The notes: generated from the letters alone by a model not told the origin. Counted from the first letter of the stretch, positions 26,788-36,240 are shown. The stretch is DNA of 64,000 nucleotides from Rhizobium sp. SL86 (GCF_026672545.1 NZ_JAPPRJ010000002.1:124001-188000); one strand, 5' to 3'. Numbers and translations: made by a program.

Positions 26788-27357
26788 ATGCTTCAACATC
26801 TCAGACCCGCAGTTACCCTCGTTGTCGCCTTTACCGCGATCACTGGTCTGGCCTATCCGTTGGCGGTCACCGGCATTGCGCAGGCGGTGATGCCTGACAC
26901 CGCCAATGGCAGCCTGATCAACCGCAACGGAACGGTCATCGGTTCCGTGCTGATCGGTCAGGCCTTCACCTCCGAGCGTTATTTCTGGCCGCGACCCTCG
27001 GCCACCAGCCCGGATGCCTATGCCGCGAATGCGTCTTCCGGCTCCAATCTTGGCCCCACCTCGGTCAAGCTTCGCGACCGTGTGGCGGGCGATGTGGAAA
27101 GACTGAAGACGCAGGGGCTTGCGGCACCGCTTCCGGCCGATGCCGTCACCACCTCCGGATCGGGCCTTGATCCGCATATCTCACCGGCTTTTGCCCGCGC
27201 CCAGGTGGCGCGTGTTGCCAAGGCCCGTGGCCTCAACGAGGCAGTTGTCGCCTCGCTGGTGGAACAGCGGATCGAAAATCCCGAATTCGGGGTGATCGGC
27301 GAAGCGCGCGTGAATGTGCTAGAGCTCAATCTGGCACTGGATGCCCTGAAGACGTGA
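26788..27357 (+). CDS. kdpC: Kdp K+-transporting ATPase subunit C
   Basis: 189 residues with one N-terminal helix (about 10-32, [21 protein letters not shown]) and a periplasmic domain with [20 protein letters not shown] and [12 protein letters not shown], all hallmark KdpC stretches. It is an assembly and affinity subunit of KdpFABC. The next gene, kdpD, starts 8 bases after its stop. Confidence 0.96.
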   Translation: MLQHLRPAVTLVVAFTAITGLAYPLAVTGIAQAVMPDTANGSLINRNGTVIGSVLIGQAFTSERYFWPRPSATSPDAYAANASSGSNLGPTSVKLRDRVAGDVERLKTQGLAAPLPADAVTTSGSGLDPHISPAFARAQVARVAKARGLNEAVVASLVEQRIENPEFGVIGEARVNVLELNLALDALKT

Positions 27358-27365
27358 GTTGTTGA

Positions 27366-30083
27366 ATGGCGGAAGACGACCGCAACGAGATCCGCAGGCC
27401 GGACCCCGATGCCCTGCTTGCCCTGGCGGAAAAAGACCGCCGGGGCAAACTGACGGTGTTTCTGGGCATGGCGCCGGGTGTCGGCAAGACCTATGCGATG
27501 CTGTCGCGCGCCCGCCGCCTTTGCGCGGAGGGCATAGATGTCGTGGTGGGCCTGGTGGAAACCCATGGGCGCAGCGAGACGGCAGCACTCCTTGAGACAC
27601 TGGAGGTTTTGCCGCGCCGCCGCGCGGCCCATCGCGGGCGCATGCTGGAGGAATTCGACCTTGACGGCGCGCTTGTCCGCCGGCCGCGGATCCTGATCGT
27701 CGACGAACTCGCCCATTCCAACCCGGAGGGTAGCCGTCATCCGAAACGGCATCAGGATATCGAGGAACTGCTGGCGGCCGGGATAGAGGTATGGACCGCC
27801 CTCAACATTCAGCATCTGGAGAGCCTTGCCGATCTGGTGGCGCAGATCACCGGCGTCACCGTGCGCGAGCGGGTTCCGGATGTGGTGCTGAAGCGCGCCG
27901 ACGAGGTTGTGCTCGTCGACCTGCCGCCGACGGAGCTGATCGAACGGCTGAAGGAAGGCAAGGTCTACCTGCCGGACAGCGCCAGCCGGGCGGTGGATCG
28001 TTTTTTCCGGCTTGGCAATCTGACGGCGCTGCGTGAACTGGCGCTCAGGCGAACCGCCGACCGCGTCGACGACCAGATGGTCGATTACCTGAAGCAGAAC
28101 GCCATCGACGGCCCCTGGGCGACCGGCGAAAGGCTGATCGTTTGCGTCGGCTCCGACGATCTGTCGGAGAAGGTGGTCCGGGTTGCCGCCCGCCTCGCCT
28201 CCGGGCTGAATGCACCGTGGCTCGTTGTGTCCATCGAACGGGCCGACCGCGAGGTGGAGACGCCCGAGCGCCTGCGGGGGATCGAGGCGATCTTCCGCCT
28301 CGCCGAACAGCTGGGCGCCGAAAGCCGCCGGGTCATCGGTCAGGATTTCGTTGACGAGATCCTGAAGCTTGCCCGCCGCGAACATGCAACGCAGATCGTC
28401 ATCGGCACGCGTCCGCGCACCGTGTTTGAACGTCTCTTCGCACGTTCGCTGCCGGATGCGCTGTCGGCACGCGCCTCCGGCCTTGGCGTGCATCTGGTGA
28501 CCCCCGACAAGGCCGAGGCGAAACGCCGCCTCCCGCGGCAGGTTATATGGCCGGTTCAGGGCCTCCTGCGGTCGGTCCTCGTCGGCCTGGGTTTCGTGAC
28601 ACTCACGACAGGCGTCGGCAAGGTGATCGACACCATCATGCCGCTGCCGAACATCTCGCTGGTCTTCCTGCTGGGGGTTCTGGGCTCCGCGGCGCTTGGC
28701 GGATATGTCTCGGCCCTGCTGGCCGCGCTTCTCTCGACGCTCGCCTACAATTTCTTCTTCATCGATCCGCTCTACACCTTCACCATCGCCGCACCGCACG
28801 AGGTCTTTGCGCTTTTCGTCTTCCTGGCGGTCGCTATCGTCTCCGGCGGCTTTGCGTCGCGCATCCGCGAACAGGCGACGATTGCCGGCACCCGCGCCAC
28901 GGCGCTGCAATCGCTTTACGATTTCTCCCGCAAGCTCGCCGGCACCGCCAAACGCGACGATGCGATCTGGCTTGCCGTGTCGCAGCTGCAGCTCAGCCTC
29001 AAGCGCTCGGTCGTCTTTCTCCTGCCGCGCCAAGGCGATCTGCAGATGGCGGCCGCCTGGCCACCCGATACCGAACTGGACGTGACCGACATGACGGCCG
29101 CCCGCTGGACGCAGGACAGGCGCGAAGCCGCCGGTGCTGGGACCGGCACGCTGCCGAACAGCCGCTTCCAGTTCCGTCCGCTGCTCGGGCCGCACGGCAT
29201 TGTCGGCGTCTGCGGCGTCAGCCATCAGGGCGATGGGCTTGATCTTAATGCCGAACGCTCGCTGACGGCGGTTCTGGACCAGACGGCGATTGCGCTCGAC
29301 CGGGCGCGGCTGGCCGACGAAACCCTGGAGCAGGCCGCGCGGCTGGAGGGCGAGCGGTATCGCGAGGCGCTCCTCTCCTCCATCTCGCATGACCTGAGGA
29401 CGCCGCTTTCGACGATCACCGGCGCTGTCACCAGCCTGCGCGAATTCGGCGAACGGATGGAGCCCGAAAGCCGACAGGATCTTCTCCAGTCGATCGAGGA
29501 AGAAAGCGGCCGCATGAGCCGCTTCGTCGCCAACCTGCTCGACATGACCCGCATCGAGGCCGGCACGCTGAAACCCAAGCAGGACTGGGTGGACGTGGCC
29601 GATGTCGTGCAGTCGGCCGTCGAACGCACCCGCCGGTATGCACCGGCGCGCCTGATCGAAACCGGGATTGCGCCCGACCTGCCGCTGATCCGTGGCGATA
29701 GCGTGCTGATCGGCCAGGTTTTGTTCAACCTGCTGGACAATGCGATCAAATATGGCGGCGAGGAAGCGATCAAGGTGTTTGCCCGCCGGGACGGTCCGGC
29801 GGTGATCATCTCGGTGACCGACATGGGACGCGGCATTCCGCCGGAGGATCTGGACCGCGTCTTCGAAAAATTCTATCGCAGGGGAAAACCGGACGGGCGC
29901 GCACCGGGAACGGGGCTGGGGCTCTCCATCGCCCGCGGTTTCGTCGAAGCCATGGGCGGGACGATCCATGCGGAAAGCCCGGCCTTGAAGAAAAAGGGAA
30001 CGCGCATCGTCATGCGCTTTCCCGACAGCGGCACTGTAACGAACGGGAGCCCGGATGAACCTGTCGCGTATCCTGGTCGTTGA
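27366..30083 (+). CDS. kdpD: KdpD osmosensitive K+ sensor histidine kinase
   Basis: 905 residues. The N-terminal KdpD domain has Walker A GMAPGVGKT and Walker B ILIVDELAHSN, followed by a universal-stress-like region (VCVGSDDLSEKVVRVA). Four helices lie at about 397-500 (DUF4118), then a GAF-like domain, HisKA with His675 (SISHDLRTPLSTITG), and HATPase (NLLDNAIKYG, DMGRGIPPEDLDRVFEKF, GTGLGLSIARG). It senses K+ limitation/ionic strength and phosphorylates KdpE. Its last 29 bases overlap kdpE. The length is normal. Confidence 0.96.
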   Translation: MAEDDRNEIRRPDPDALLALAEKDRRGKLTVFLGMAPGVGKTYAMLSRARRLCAEGIDVVVGLVETHGRSETAALLETLEVLPRRRAAHRGRMLEEFDLDGALVRRPRILIVDELAHSNPEGSRHPKRHQDIEELLAAGIEVWTALNIQHLESLADLVAQITGVTVRERVPDVVLKRADEVVLVDLPPTELIERLKEGKVYLPDSASRAVDRFFRLGNLTALRELALRRTADRVDDQMVDYLKQNAIDGPWATGERLIVCVGSDDLSEKVVRVAARLASGLNAPWLVVSIERADREVETPERLRGIEAIFRLAEQLGAESRRVIGQDFVDEILKLARREHATQIVIGTRPRTVFERLFARSLPDALSARASGLGVHLVTPDKAEAKRRLPRQVIWPVQGLLRSVLVGLGFVTLTTGVGKVIDTIMPLPNISLVFLLGVLGSAALGGYVSALLAALLSTLAYNFFFIDPLYTFTIAAPHEVFALFVFLAVAIVSGGFASRIREQATIAGTRATALQSLYDFSRKLAGTAKRDDAIWLAVSQLQLSLKRSVVFLLPRQGDLQMAAAWPPDTELDVTDMTAARWTQDRREAAGAGTGTLPNSRFQFRPLLGPHGIVGVCGVSHQGDGLDLNAERSLTAVLDQTAIALDRARLADETLEQAARLEGERYREALLSSISHDLRTPLSTITGAVTSLREFGERMEPESRQDLLQSIEEESGRMSRFVANLLDMTRIEAGTLKPKQDWVDVADVVQSAVERTRRYAPARLIETGIAPDLPLIRGDSVLIGQVLFNLLDNAIKYGGEEAIKVFARRDGPAVIISVTDMGRGIPPEDLDRVFEKFYRRGKPDGRAPGTGLGLSIARGFVEAMGGTIHAESPALKKKGTRIVMRFPDSGTVTNGSPDEPVAYPGR

Positions 30084-30741
30084 TGACGAACCACAGATCC
30101 AGCGTTTTCTGAGGCCGGCGCTGACGGCCGCCGGTTACGATGTCATCGAAGCAGGCACCGGGGCGGAGGCACTGAAGGCGGTCGCCACCCAGGCGCCGGA
30201 TCTCGTCATTCTCGACCTAGGCCTGCCGGACATGGACGGCAAGGAGGTGATCGCGAACCTGCGCGGCTGGAGCGATCTGCCGGTCATTATCCTCTCCGCC
30301 CGCGACCGCGAGACCGAGAAGATCGCGGCCCTTGATCTCGGTGCCGACGACTATGTCGAAAAACCCTTCGGTATCGGCGAGTTGACGGCCCGCATCCGCA
30401 CCGCGCTGCGCCACCGCAACAAGGCGGATGCCATTCCCGCCGTCATCGAAACGGATGGATTGACCATCGATCCCGTGCACCGCCTGGTCAGCCGCGCGGG
30501 CGTGAGCCTGCATCTGACGCCGAAGGAATATGACCTGCTTCTGCTGCTCGCCCGGCATGCCGGCCGGGTGGTGACGCACCGGACGCTTCTGACCTCCGTC
30601 TGGGGGCCGGCGCATGCGGAAGACCTGCAGTATCTGCGCGTTTTCATCGGCCAGTTGCGCCAGAAGATCGAGAAGAATCCCACCGATCCGCGTATCGTGC
30701 GCACGGAACCGGGCGTCGGTTATCGTATGGTGATGGAATGA
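30055..30741 (+). CDS. kdpE: KdpE response regulator
   Basis: 228 residues of OmpR/PhoB type. The receiver has DDEPQIQRFL, phosphoacceptor Asp54 (ILDLGLPDMDG) and Lys in YVEKPF. The winged-helix domain (LHLTPKEYDLLLLLARHAGRV, YLRVFIGQLRQKIE, TEPGVGYRM) follows. GGGAG precedes the ATG, which lies inside the kdpD end. Phosphorylated KdpE activates the kdp promoter in known systems; I could not find its site upstream. Confidence 0.96.
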   Translation: MNLSRILVVDDEPQIQRFLRPALTAAGYDVIEAGTGAEALKAVATQAPDLVILDLGLPDMDGKEVIANLRGWSDLPVIILSARDRETEKIAALDLGADDYVEKPFGIGELTARIRTALRHRNKADAIPAVIETDGLTIDPVHRLVSRAGVSLHLTPKEYDLLLLLARHAGRVVTHRTLLTSVWGPAHAEDLQYLRVFIGQLRQKIEKNPTDPRIVRTEPGVGYRMVME

Positions 30742-31046
30742 CCGGATTGCAGGCGCAGCGCGAGATCATGGTGATCCATGGCCGGTTCGATCCCGCCCCC
30801 TTTCTGGCCTGGATCGTACGCCATGCGAGGAAGCTTGGCCTTCACAACGAGATCGCGCACGCCTCCGGCGATCGTATTGAGCTGCGGACCGAGGGGCCGG
30901 ACGAACTGCTCTCGGCCCTGGAAATGGCCTGCCTGCTCGGTCCGATCGAGGCATGGATCGACACCATCGACCGCAATCTCGTTCACGAACATGCGTGCGA
31001 TCCCTGCTCGCCAGCCTTCTCTCCACCGCCCAAAAATGCGCCATGA
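30738..31046 (+). CDS. Degenerate acylphosphatase-like protein downstream of kdpE
   Basis: 102 residues; the ATG overlaps the kdpE stop (ATGA), implying translational coupling. Residues 10-80 align by eye with acylphosphatase: IHGRFDPAPFLAWIVRHARKLGL against the usual GRVQGVxFRxxVxxxAxxLGL, then a strand and EGPDELLSAL. The catalytic Arg is Leu23, the phosphate loop QGVGF is DPAPF, and the catalytic Asn is His41, so acylphosphatase activity is unlikely. Acylphosphatases can hydrolyse the acyl-phosphate of P-type ATPases, which makes the position beside kdpB suggestive of a binding or regulatory role. That is a hypothesis. Confidence 0.6.
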   Translation: MTGLQAQREIMVIHGRFDPAPFLAWIVRHARKLGLHNEIAHASGDRIELRTEGPDELLSALEMACLLGPIEAWIDTIDRNLVHEHACDPCSPAFSPPPKNAP

Positions 31047-31109
31047 TTGAGTTTGCCGAAATTCGATGCATAGTGGCGGGCGCTGTGTGATGATGAAAAG
31101 ACCGACGTG

Positions 31110-31763
31110 ATGCAACCTCAATCTTCGGCCGGATGGCTTCCGGTGATGCTGTCCGCCGACCTGCCCCCCATGACCGTCGTGCCCGCCCTGATGCCACAGG
31201 GCCCGTTCGCCCTGTGGCGAAGCGAAAGCGGCATACTGTCCCTTCAGGCAGATCGCTGTCCGCACCGGGGCATGCGGCTCTCGCACGGTTTCGTACGCGG
31301 CGAGGCGCTGTCCTGCATCTATCACGGCTGGCGTTATGCCCAGAACGGCCGCTGCCTGAAGATCCCGGCGCATCCGCGGCTGGAACCGCCGGAGGCGATC
31401 CGCGTCGAAACCTATGCCGTGACCGAAAGCGGCGGCCTCATCTGGGGCTGTCTTGAGACGCCGGCTGGCGCTCCGCCCAACTTCGACGGCTTTGCGCCGC
31501 TGCGCATGATGTCCGTGAAGGTGTCGCCGCAGATGATCGCTACCTCGGATGAGGTCGATCGCCGCGCGGATGGAGCGCTGGCGATCGAGCTTGCCGGTCA
31601 GCACTGTCTGTTTCTTGCCCGTGCTCAGCCGGACGGCAGCACGCTTCTGTTCTGTCTGATCGAGGAGGCCGCAGCACCTGAGGCCCGGATCGCGGTATCG
31701 CGAGCGCTGGAACTGTTCCGGTGCCGGCTGGAAGCGGATGACCTGCAAAAGGAGGCGCTCTGA
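31110..31763 (+). CDS. Rieske [2Fe-2S] protein (electron-transfer half of a split oxygenase?)
   Basis: 217 residues from the ATG at 31110; a GTG one codon earlier also fits. The Rieske ligands are complete: CPH (Cys50, His52) and CIYHGW (Cys69, His72), 17 residues apart, as in ring-hydroxylating oxygenases. The remaining 110 residues do not contain the mononuclear iron site. Its stop overlaps the start of the next gene, which has that iron site but no Rieske ligands. The two probably act together as one Rieske oxygenase. The substrate is unknown, but aromatic or methoxylated acids are handled by relatives. Confidence 0.8.
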   Translation: MQPQSSAGWLPVMLSADLPPMTVVPALMPQGPFALWRSESGILSLQADRCPHRGMRLSHGFVRGEALSCIYHGWRYAQNGRCLKIPAHPRLEPPEAIRVETYAVTESGGLIWGCLETPAGAPPNFDGFAPLRMMSVKVSPQMIATSDEVDRRADGALAIELAGQHCLFLARAQPDGSTLLFCLIEEAAAPEARIAVSRALELFRCRLEADDLQKEAL

Positions 31764-32605
31764 TGATCGGGCCGATGATGGATGCCTGGTATCCCGTGGC
31801 GCTGGAGAGCCGTCTTGGCACAAACGGCCGAAGCACACGGCTGATGGACACGCCGCTTCACGTCGCAAGGCTGAACGGTGGCGCGATCGAGATCCGCACC
31901 GAAGATGGCCGCGCTCTGCCGGTCCGTCTGCGTTACGGTCATGTCTGGACCTCCCTCGGGGCGCCGACGACGGACCTGTTCGACATTCCGGAAGCCGACC
32001 AGCCAGGGCGCCGCCTGGTGGAGGTGGGTGTGGTGCGAGTGCGCTGCTCGCCGCTTCGGGCCGTCGAGAATTTTCTCGACATCGCGCATTTTCCCTTCGT
32101 CCATACCGACATTCTGGGGGCGGAACCGCACACGGAGGTCGAGAAATACGAGGTGGAGATCCGCGAGAAAGAGGACGAGGTCTGGGCGACCCAGGTGAAA
32201 TTCTACCAGCCGCAGGCAGCGAAATCCGCCTCCACCGGCATCACCACGGATTACATGTACCGCGTGCCGGCGCCGACCTGTTCGGTTCTCTACAAGACCT
32301 GCCCGGCACGGCCGGGTGAATGGGATGTCATCACGCTGTTCGTCCAGCCGCTGGCGGAGGATCTCTGCGACGTCTGGCCCTGGATGGCGCTGTTCGATGA
32401 CGAGAGCCCGATGACCGATCTCATCCATTTCCAGCAGATGATCTTCCTGCAGGACCGGTCGATCCTCGAGAACCAGATCCCCCGTCTGCTGCCGCTCGAT
32501 CCGGGCATGGAGATCCCGACCCGCGCCGACCTGACCTCCGTCGCCTACAGGCGCTGGCTGAAACGACACAACTACACCTATGGCGCACAACTGGTGGCGC
32601 AATGA
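31763..32605 (+). CDS. Rieske-oxygenase catalytic-domain protein lacking Rieske ligands
   Basis: 280 residues. The mononuclear-iron motif ENFLDIAHFPFVH gives Asp106, His109 and His114, the bridging Asp and two His ligands of ring-hydroxylating oxygenase alpha subunits. The N-terminus (DAWYPVALESRL, then LRYGHVWTSLG) matches the ends of a Rieske domain, but the CxH and CxxH cluster region between them is gone. It resembles the vanillate O-demethylase-type group. Overlap with the preceding Rieske gene (TGATG) and following GST gene (ATGA) shows a tight unit. Function as a two-chain oxygenase is inferred. Confidence 0.75.
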   Translation: MIGPMMDAWYPVALESRLGTNGRSTRLMDTPLHVARLNGGAIEIRTEDGRALPVRLRYGHVWTSLGAPTTDLFDIPEADQPGRRLVEVGVVRVRCSPLRAVENFLDIAHFPFVHTDILGAEPHTEVEKYEVEIREKEDEVWATQVKFYQPQAAKSASTGITTDYMYRVPAPTCSVLYKTCPARPGEWDVITLFVQPLAEDLCDVWPWMALFDDESPMTDLIHFQQMIFLQDRSILENQIPRLLPLDPGMEIPTRADLTSVAYRRWLKRHNYTYGAQLVAQ

Positions 32606-33276
32606 AGCTCTACGACTACATCCTCTCGCCAAGCTGTTACAAGATCCGCCTGATGGCCTCGCTGCTCGGTGTACCGCTGACGCTGCGCCCGGTCGATTTT
32701 CACCCGGGTGAAGAGCATCTCACTCCCGAATTTTTGGCCCTGAACCCGGCCGGCACCCTTCCGATCCTCGCAGACGGGGGTCTGCTGCTGACGGAAACCA
32801 GCGCCATGCTGGTGCATCTTGCGACAAGCGCCGGACCCGACTGGCTGGCCCGCCATGACCCGCAGGCCGCGGCGAGTGAGCAGCAATGGTTATCCTTCGC
32901 GCACCGGCTGACGGCAAGCCTTGGCGGCGCAAGGCTCTGCGACATGTTCCAGCGGCCAGGCGATCTCGCTTCGTTGCAACGGCAGGGTATCATGGCACTT
33001 CGAGAACTCGAGGTGCGGCTTTTCGAGCAACGGCTGCGGCAACAGGCCTTCCTGGCATCCGACCGGCCGACCATTGCCGACATTGCCTGTTTCCCACATG
33101 TGGTTCTGGCACCGGATGGTGGGATTTCACTTGATCCCTATCCGTCCATCCGGTTGTGGCAGCGGTCCATCCGTGGCCTTCCGGGCTTCATCGAAATGCC
33201 GGGCATCTATCGCCGGCATGAGTTGAGCGAAGAGCCCGATCCCGACGCAGCCAATGAGACAGCAGAACAGGTATAA
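32602..33276 (+). CDS. Glutathione S-transferase family protein
   Basis: 224 residues. The thioredoxin-like N-domain reads LYDYILSPSCYKIRLMASLLGV, with Ser9 or Cys12 as candidate activating residue, then NPAGTLPIL (cis-Pro) and LTETSAMLVHL (Glu-Thr-Ser that binds the gamma-glutamyl part). The C-terminal helical domain has RPTIADIACFP, the N-capping motif of GSTs. The ATG overlaps the oxygenase stop, so it probably conjugates or isomerises a product of the oxygenase pair. Substrate unknown. Confidence 0.88.
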   Translation: MKLYDYILSPSCYKIRLMASLLGVPLTLRPVDFHPGEEHLTPEFLALNPAGTLPILADGGLLLTETSAMLVHLATSAGPDWLARHDPQAAASEQQWLSFAHRLTASLGGARLCDMFQRPGDLASLQRQGIMALRELEVRLFEQRLRQQAFLASDRPTIADIACFPHVVLAPDGGISLDPYPSIRLWQRSIRGLPGFIEMPGIYRRHELSEEPDPDAANETAEQV

Positions 33277-33402
33277 TATCCACAGGACTGTGGCAGTGAT
33301 GCCTCCCCTGATCTGACGTTCTTTCCTTTACGAGTTACAGACATTCTCTCGGTATTTTCCAGACAAGACGAAATACAACTGAACCGCCGCAGAGAATGAT
33401 CC

Positions 33403-34719
33403 GTGATTGAAATCGCTGACCCACAAGCCCGAACGCCATCCGAGGAGGTCAGCGTCCCGAGAGTGCTCATCGTTGAGAGTGCGCAGACGCTCTCGCACGT
33501 CCTGAAACAGAAGATCGAGGATGAGATCGGCGCGGACGTCACGCTCTGCCATTCGCTCGCCGAGGCGCGTTTGGCGCTTGCCACATACGACATTGCTGTC
33601 GCACTGACGGGCCACGAGATACCGGACGCTCCCGATGGCGGCATCCTTGCGCTTCTCGGCGAATATGAAGTCCCGACGATCCTTCTGAGCGGCAGCGTCA
33701 GTGACGAGTTGCGTCTGAACTACGCCAAATACAGGTTGGCCGACTATATTCAGAAGGAGGGGCCAAGCGCGCTTCCGACAGCGGTCGCCGCCGTGGATCG
33801 TATCCTGACGAACCGGTCGGTTTCCATCCTGGTGGTCGATGACGCACGGGCGGCACGCTCCGATCTCACGAGCTTCCTGAAACTGCAGAATTTCCGGGTG
33901 ATCGAAGCCACCACCGGCATGCAGGCTCTCGACCATCTCGCCCGCGATCCCTCGATCGAGGTGGTGATCACCGACTACTTCATGCCGGACATGAACGGCT
34001 ACGATCTGACCAAACGCATCCGGCTGGAGCATGGTTCGGACCGGCTGCGGATCATCGGTGTTTCCGCCTCGCGTGATCGGTCCTTGTCAGCCCAGTTCCT
34101 GAAGGCCGGCGCCTCGGATTTCCTCTACCGCCCCTTCGTGCCGGAGGAGTTGCAGTGCCGGATCAACAACACCGTCGAGACGCTTCTGCAACTGAAACGC
34201 CTGCGGCATCTGGCCGAGCACGACCCGCTGACCAGGCTTTACAATCGCCGTGCCTTTTTCGAACGCGCGGCACAGCACTTGCGAAAGCTGGAGAGAAAGA
34301 GCAGCCACGGAGCCATCGCCATTCTCGACATCGATCACTTCAAGCAGATCAACGACAGCTTTGGCCACGAGCGAGGCGATTTCGTTCTGAAGGCGATCGC
34401 AGACATCCTGCTGCAATCCTGCCGGCAGAAGGGAATCCTGGCGGCCCGGCTGGGTGGTGAGGAATTCGTGCTTCTGCTGCCGGATGTGACGATGCCGGAG
34501 GCGGAAACCTTCTGCAACGATCTCCTCCTGCAGGTGCGACAATGCGTTGTCGGCGCAGGAGAAACGGCTGTTCCCGTTACGGCCTCCATCGGCCTTTCGA
34601 GGCTGCAGCCCGGCGAACCTCTGGATAACCAGTTGAACGCCGCCGACCAGATGCTCTACCTCGCCAAAAGCGATGGTCGTGACCGCATTCACAGCGACAG
34701 CAGCATCACGATCGGCTGA
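33403..34719 (+). CDS. PleD-like REC-REC-GGEEF diguanylate cyclase
   Basis: 438 residues from a GTG at 33403; the nearby ATG at 33396 is out of frame. Two receiver domains precede a GGDEF domain. The first receiver (about 20-130) has lost its phosphoacceptor: the normal Asp position reads Gly in LTGHEIPD. The second (about 145-265) is intact with VVDDARA and Asp191 (VITDYFMPDMNG). The cyclase motif GGEEF is at 351-355 with DPLTRLYNRRAFF upstream. No RxxD inhibitory site is seen. Phosphorylation of the second receiver should drive dimerisation and c-di-GMP synthesis. It stands alone between unrelated genes. Confidence 0.9.
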   Translation: MIEIADPQARTPSEEVSVPRVLIVESAQTLSHVLKQKIEDEIGADVTLCHSLAEARLALATYDIAVALTGHEIPDAPDGGILALLGEYEVPTILLSGSVSDELRLNYAKYRLADYIQKEGPSALPTAVAAVDRILTNRSVSILVVDDARAARSDLTSFLKLQNFRVIEATTGMQALDHLARDPSIEVVITDYFMPDMNGYDLTKRIRLEHGSDRLRIIGVSASRDRSLSAQFLKAGASDFLYRPFVPEELQCRINNTVETLLQLKRLRHLAEHDPLTRLYNRRAFFERAAQHLRKLERKSSHGAIAILDIDHFKQINDSFGHERGDFVLKAIADILLQSCRQKGILAARLGGEEFVLLLPDVTMPEAETFCNDLLLQVRQCVVGAGETAVPVTASIGLSRLQPGEPLDNQLNAADQMLYLAKSDGRDRIHSDSSITIG

Positions 34720-34746
34720 TTGCCTTAAACCTTCCGGCCCCGATCA

Positions 34747-36111
34747 TCAGGACCGGCGGGAGGCTGTCAGCACGGTCTCGATCGCAAGGCCGGCGGAGAG
34801 GATTTTTCGGTCCTGCATCGCGGCGCCCGCCACCATCAGGCCGACCGGAGCCTCGCCCGGCTGATGGCACGGAATGGAAAGCCCGCAGCCATCCAGGAAG
34901 TTGATCATGGTCGGATTGCGCAGCACCAGACCGTTCGCCCGGAAAAAGGCGTCGTCGTCGCCGAGCAGCGGCGAAATCTCCGGTGCGATGATCGGCACCG
35001 TTGGCATGATCAGCGCATCATAAGGCTTGATCTGCGCCTCGACGCGGGCAATCCACTGGCGTCGGACCTGCAGTGTCTCGATGTAATCCGCTGCCGAGAG
35101 TTCCCGTCCGCGCAGAATACGCAGCCGAACTCTTGGGTCATAGCTATCAGCCAGTTGCTCCAGAAGGCTGCGGTGCCAGGTCCAGGCCTCGGCGGCCACC
35201 AGTCCGCCGCGGGCATAGATGCCGGCCACCTCGGAAAATTCCGGCAGATCGATTTCCACCACGGTTGCACCGGCGTCCGAGAGCGCCGACAGCGTACGCG
35301 AAAAGGCAGCCGATACGGTCGCATCCATATCCGACAGCACGATTGTGCGTGGTACGGCAAGGCGCAATCCCTTGATCGGCAAAGCCTCCGGCGCTCCCGG
35401 CACGCCCTCACCCGAAAGAACCGCGTCGATGATCGCGCAGCAGGTGACGGATGCGGCGATGGGGCCAATCGAATCGAGCGAGGTGGAGAGCGGGATCACC
35501 CCTTCGGCAGACACACGTCGCGCGGTCGGTTTGAAGCCGGTCAGACCGCAGAGTGCGGCCGGGATACGGATCGAACCGCCGGTATCCGTGCCAATCGCGG
35601 CAACCGCCATGCCGTCGGTGACGGATACGGCGGCCCCCGAAGAGGAGCCACCCGGAACGCGTCCGGTTGCGCGGTCATAGGCGTTTTTCGGCGTGCCGTA
35701 ATGCGGGTTGATGCCGATCCCTGAGAAGGCGAATTCGCTCATGTTGGTGGTGCCGGTGATCACCGCACCGGCAGCGATCAGGCGGCGGACGACCGGCGAA
35801 TCCTGTGTCGCTGGCCGGGCATGCTTGAGGGCGATCGAGCCCGCAAAGGTCGTTTCGCCCTCGATGTCAAAAAGGTCCTTTACCGAAATCGGCACGCCAT
35901 CCAGCGGTGAGCGGGCGTGGCCTGCCGCGCGCGTGGCATCCGACGCCGCGGCAAGTTTCAGGCTGCGCTGCGCGTTGATACGAATGAAGGCGCGGGCGCC
36001 CTCGCCTGCCGGATCATTGATCCTTTCGAGTGCCTTTCGGGTCAGGGCATCCGACGTCGTCAAGGCGGCATCGAGTTCTGCAGCAACGGATTTGATGGTG
36101 GAGAGGGACAT
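34747..36111 (-). CDS. Amidase (amidase-signature family)
   Basis: 454 residues from the ATG at 36111. The Lys-cisSer-Ser triad is complete: Lys78 (GVPISVKDLFD), Ser156 (PGGSSSGAA) and Ser180 (GTDTGGSIRIPAA). The family includes GatA, aryl-acylamidases and allophanate hydrolases; at this length and without GatB/GatC neighbours it is more likely a catabolic amidase. It lies 129 bases upstream of the pcaR end on the same strand order and may or may not share its transcript. The substrate cannot be named. Confidence 0.9.
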   Translation of the reverse strand: MSLSTIKSVAAELDAALTTSDALTRKALERINDPAGEGARAFIRINAQRSLKLAAASDATRAAGHARSPLDGVPISVKDLFDIEGETTFAGSIALKHARPATQDSPVVRRLIAAGAVITGTTNMSEFAFSGIGINPHYGTPKNAYDRATGRVPGGSSSGAAVSVTDGMAVAAIGTDTGGSIRIPAALCGLTGFKPTARRVSAEGVIPLSTSLDSIGPIAASVTCCAIIDAVLSGEGVPGAPEALPIKGLRLAVPRTIVLSDMDATVSAAFSRTLSALSDAGATVVEIDLPEFSEVAGIYARGGLVAAEAWTWHRSLLEQLADSYDPRVRLRILRGRELSAADYIETLQVRRQWIARVEAQIKPYDALIMPTVPIIAPEISPLLGDDDAFFRANGLVLRNPTMINFLDGCGLSIPCHQPGEAPVGLMVAGAAMQDRKILSAGLAIETVLTASRRS

Positions 36112-36240
36112 GATTGGCGGCACCTGGAGCGAATCGGACTGACGAGCATCTTCCGGTGGCCGGCGTCGCAAGGCAATGGAGAGGCACGCCATTTTATCGG
36201 GCTTGCACGGCATCTGCTCCCGACCGCGACAGGGGAGCGT

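Noticed and set aside
27018..29969. 983-residue minus-strand open frame opposite kdpC and kdpD
   Set aside because: Low-complexity Arg/His/Gln-rich translation lying entirely opposite clear Kdp genes; no start signal.
33277..33402. CCACAG/CTGTGG hairpin after the GST gene as a terminator
   Set aside because: Only a 6-bp stem with a 2-base loop and no T-run.
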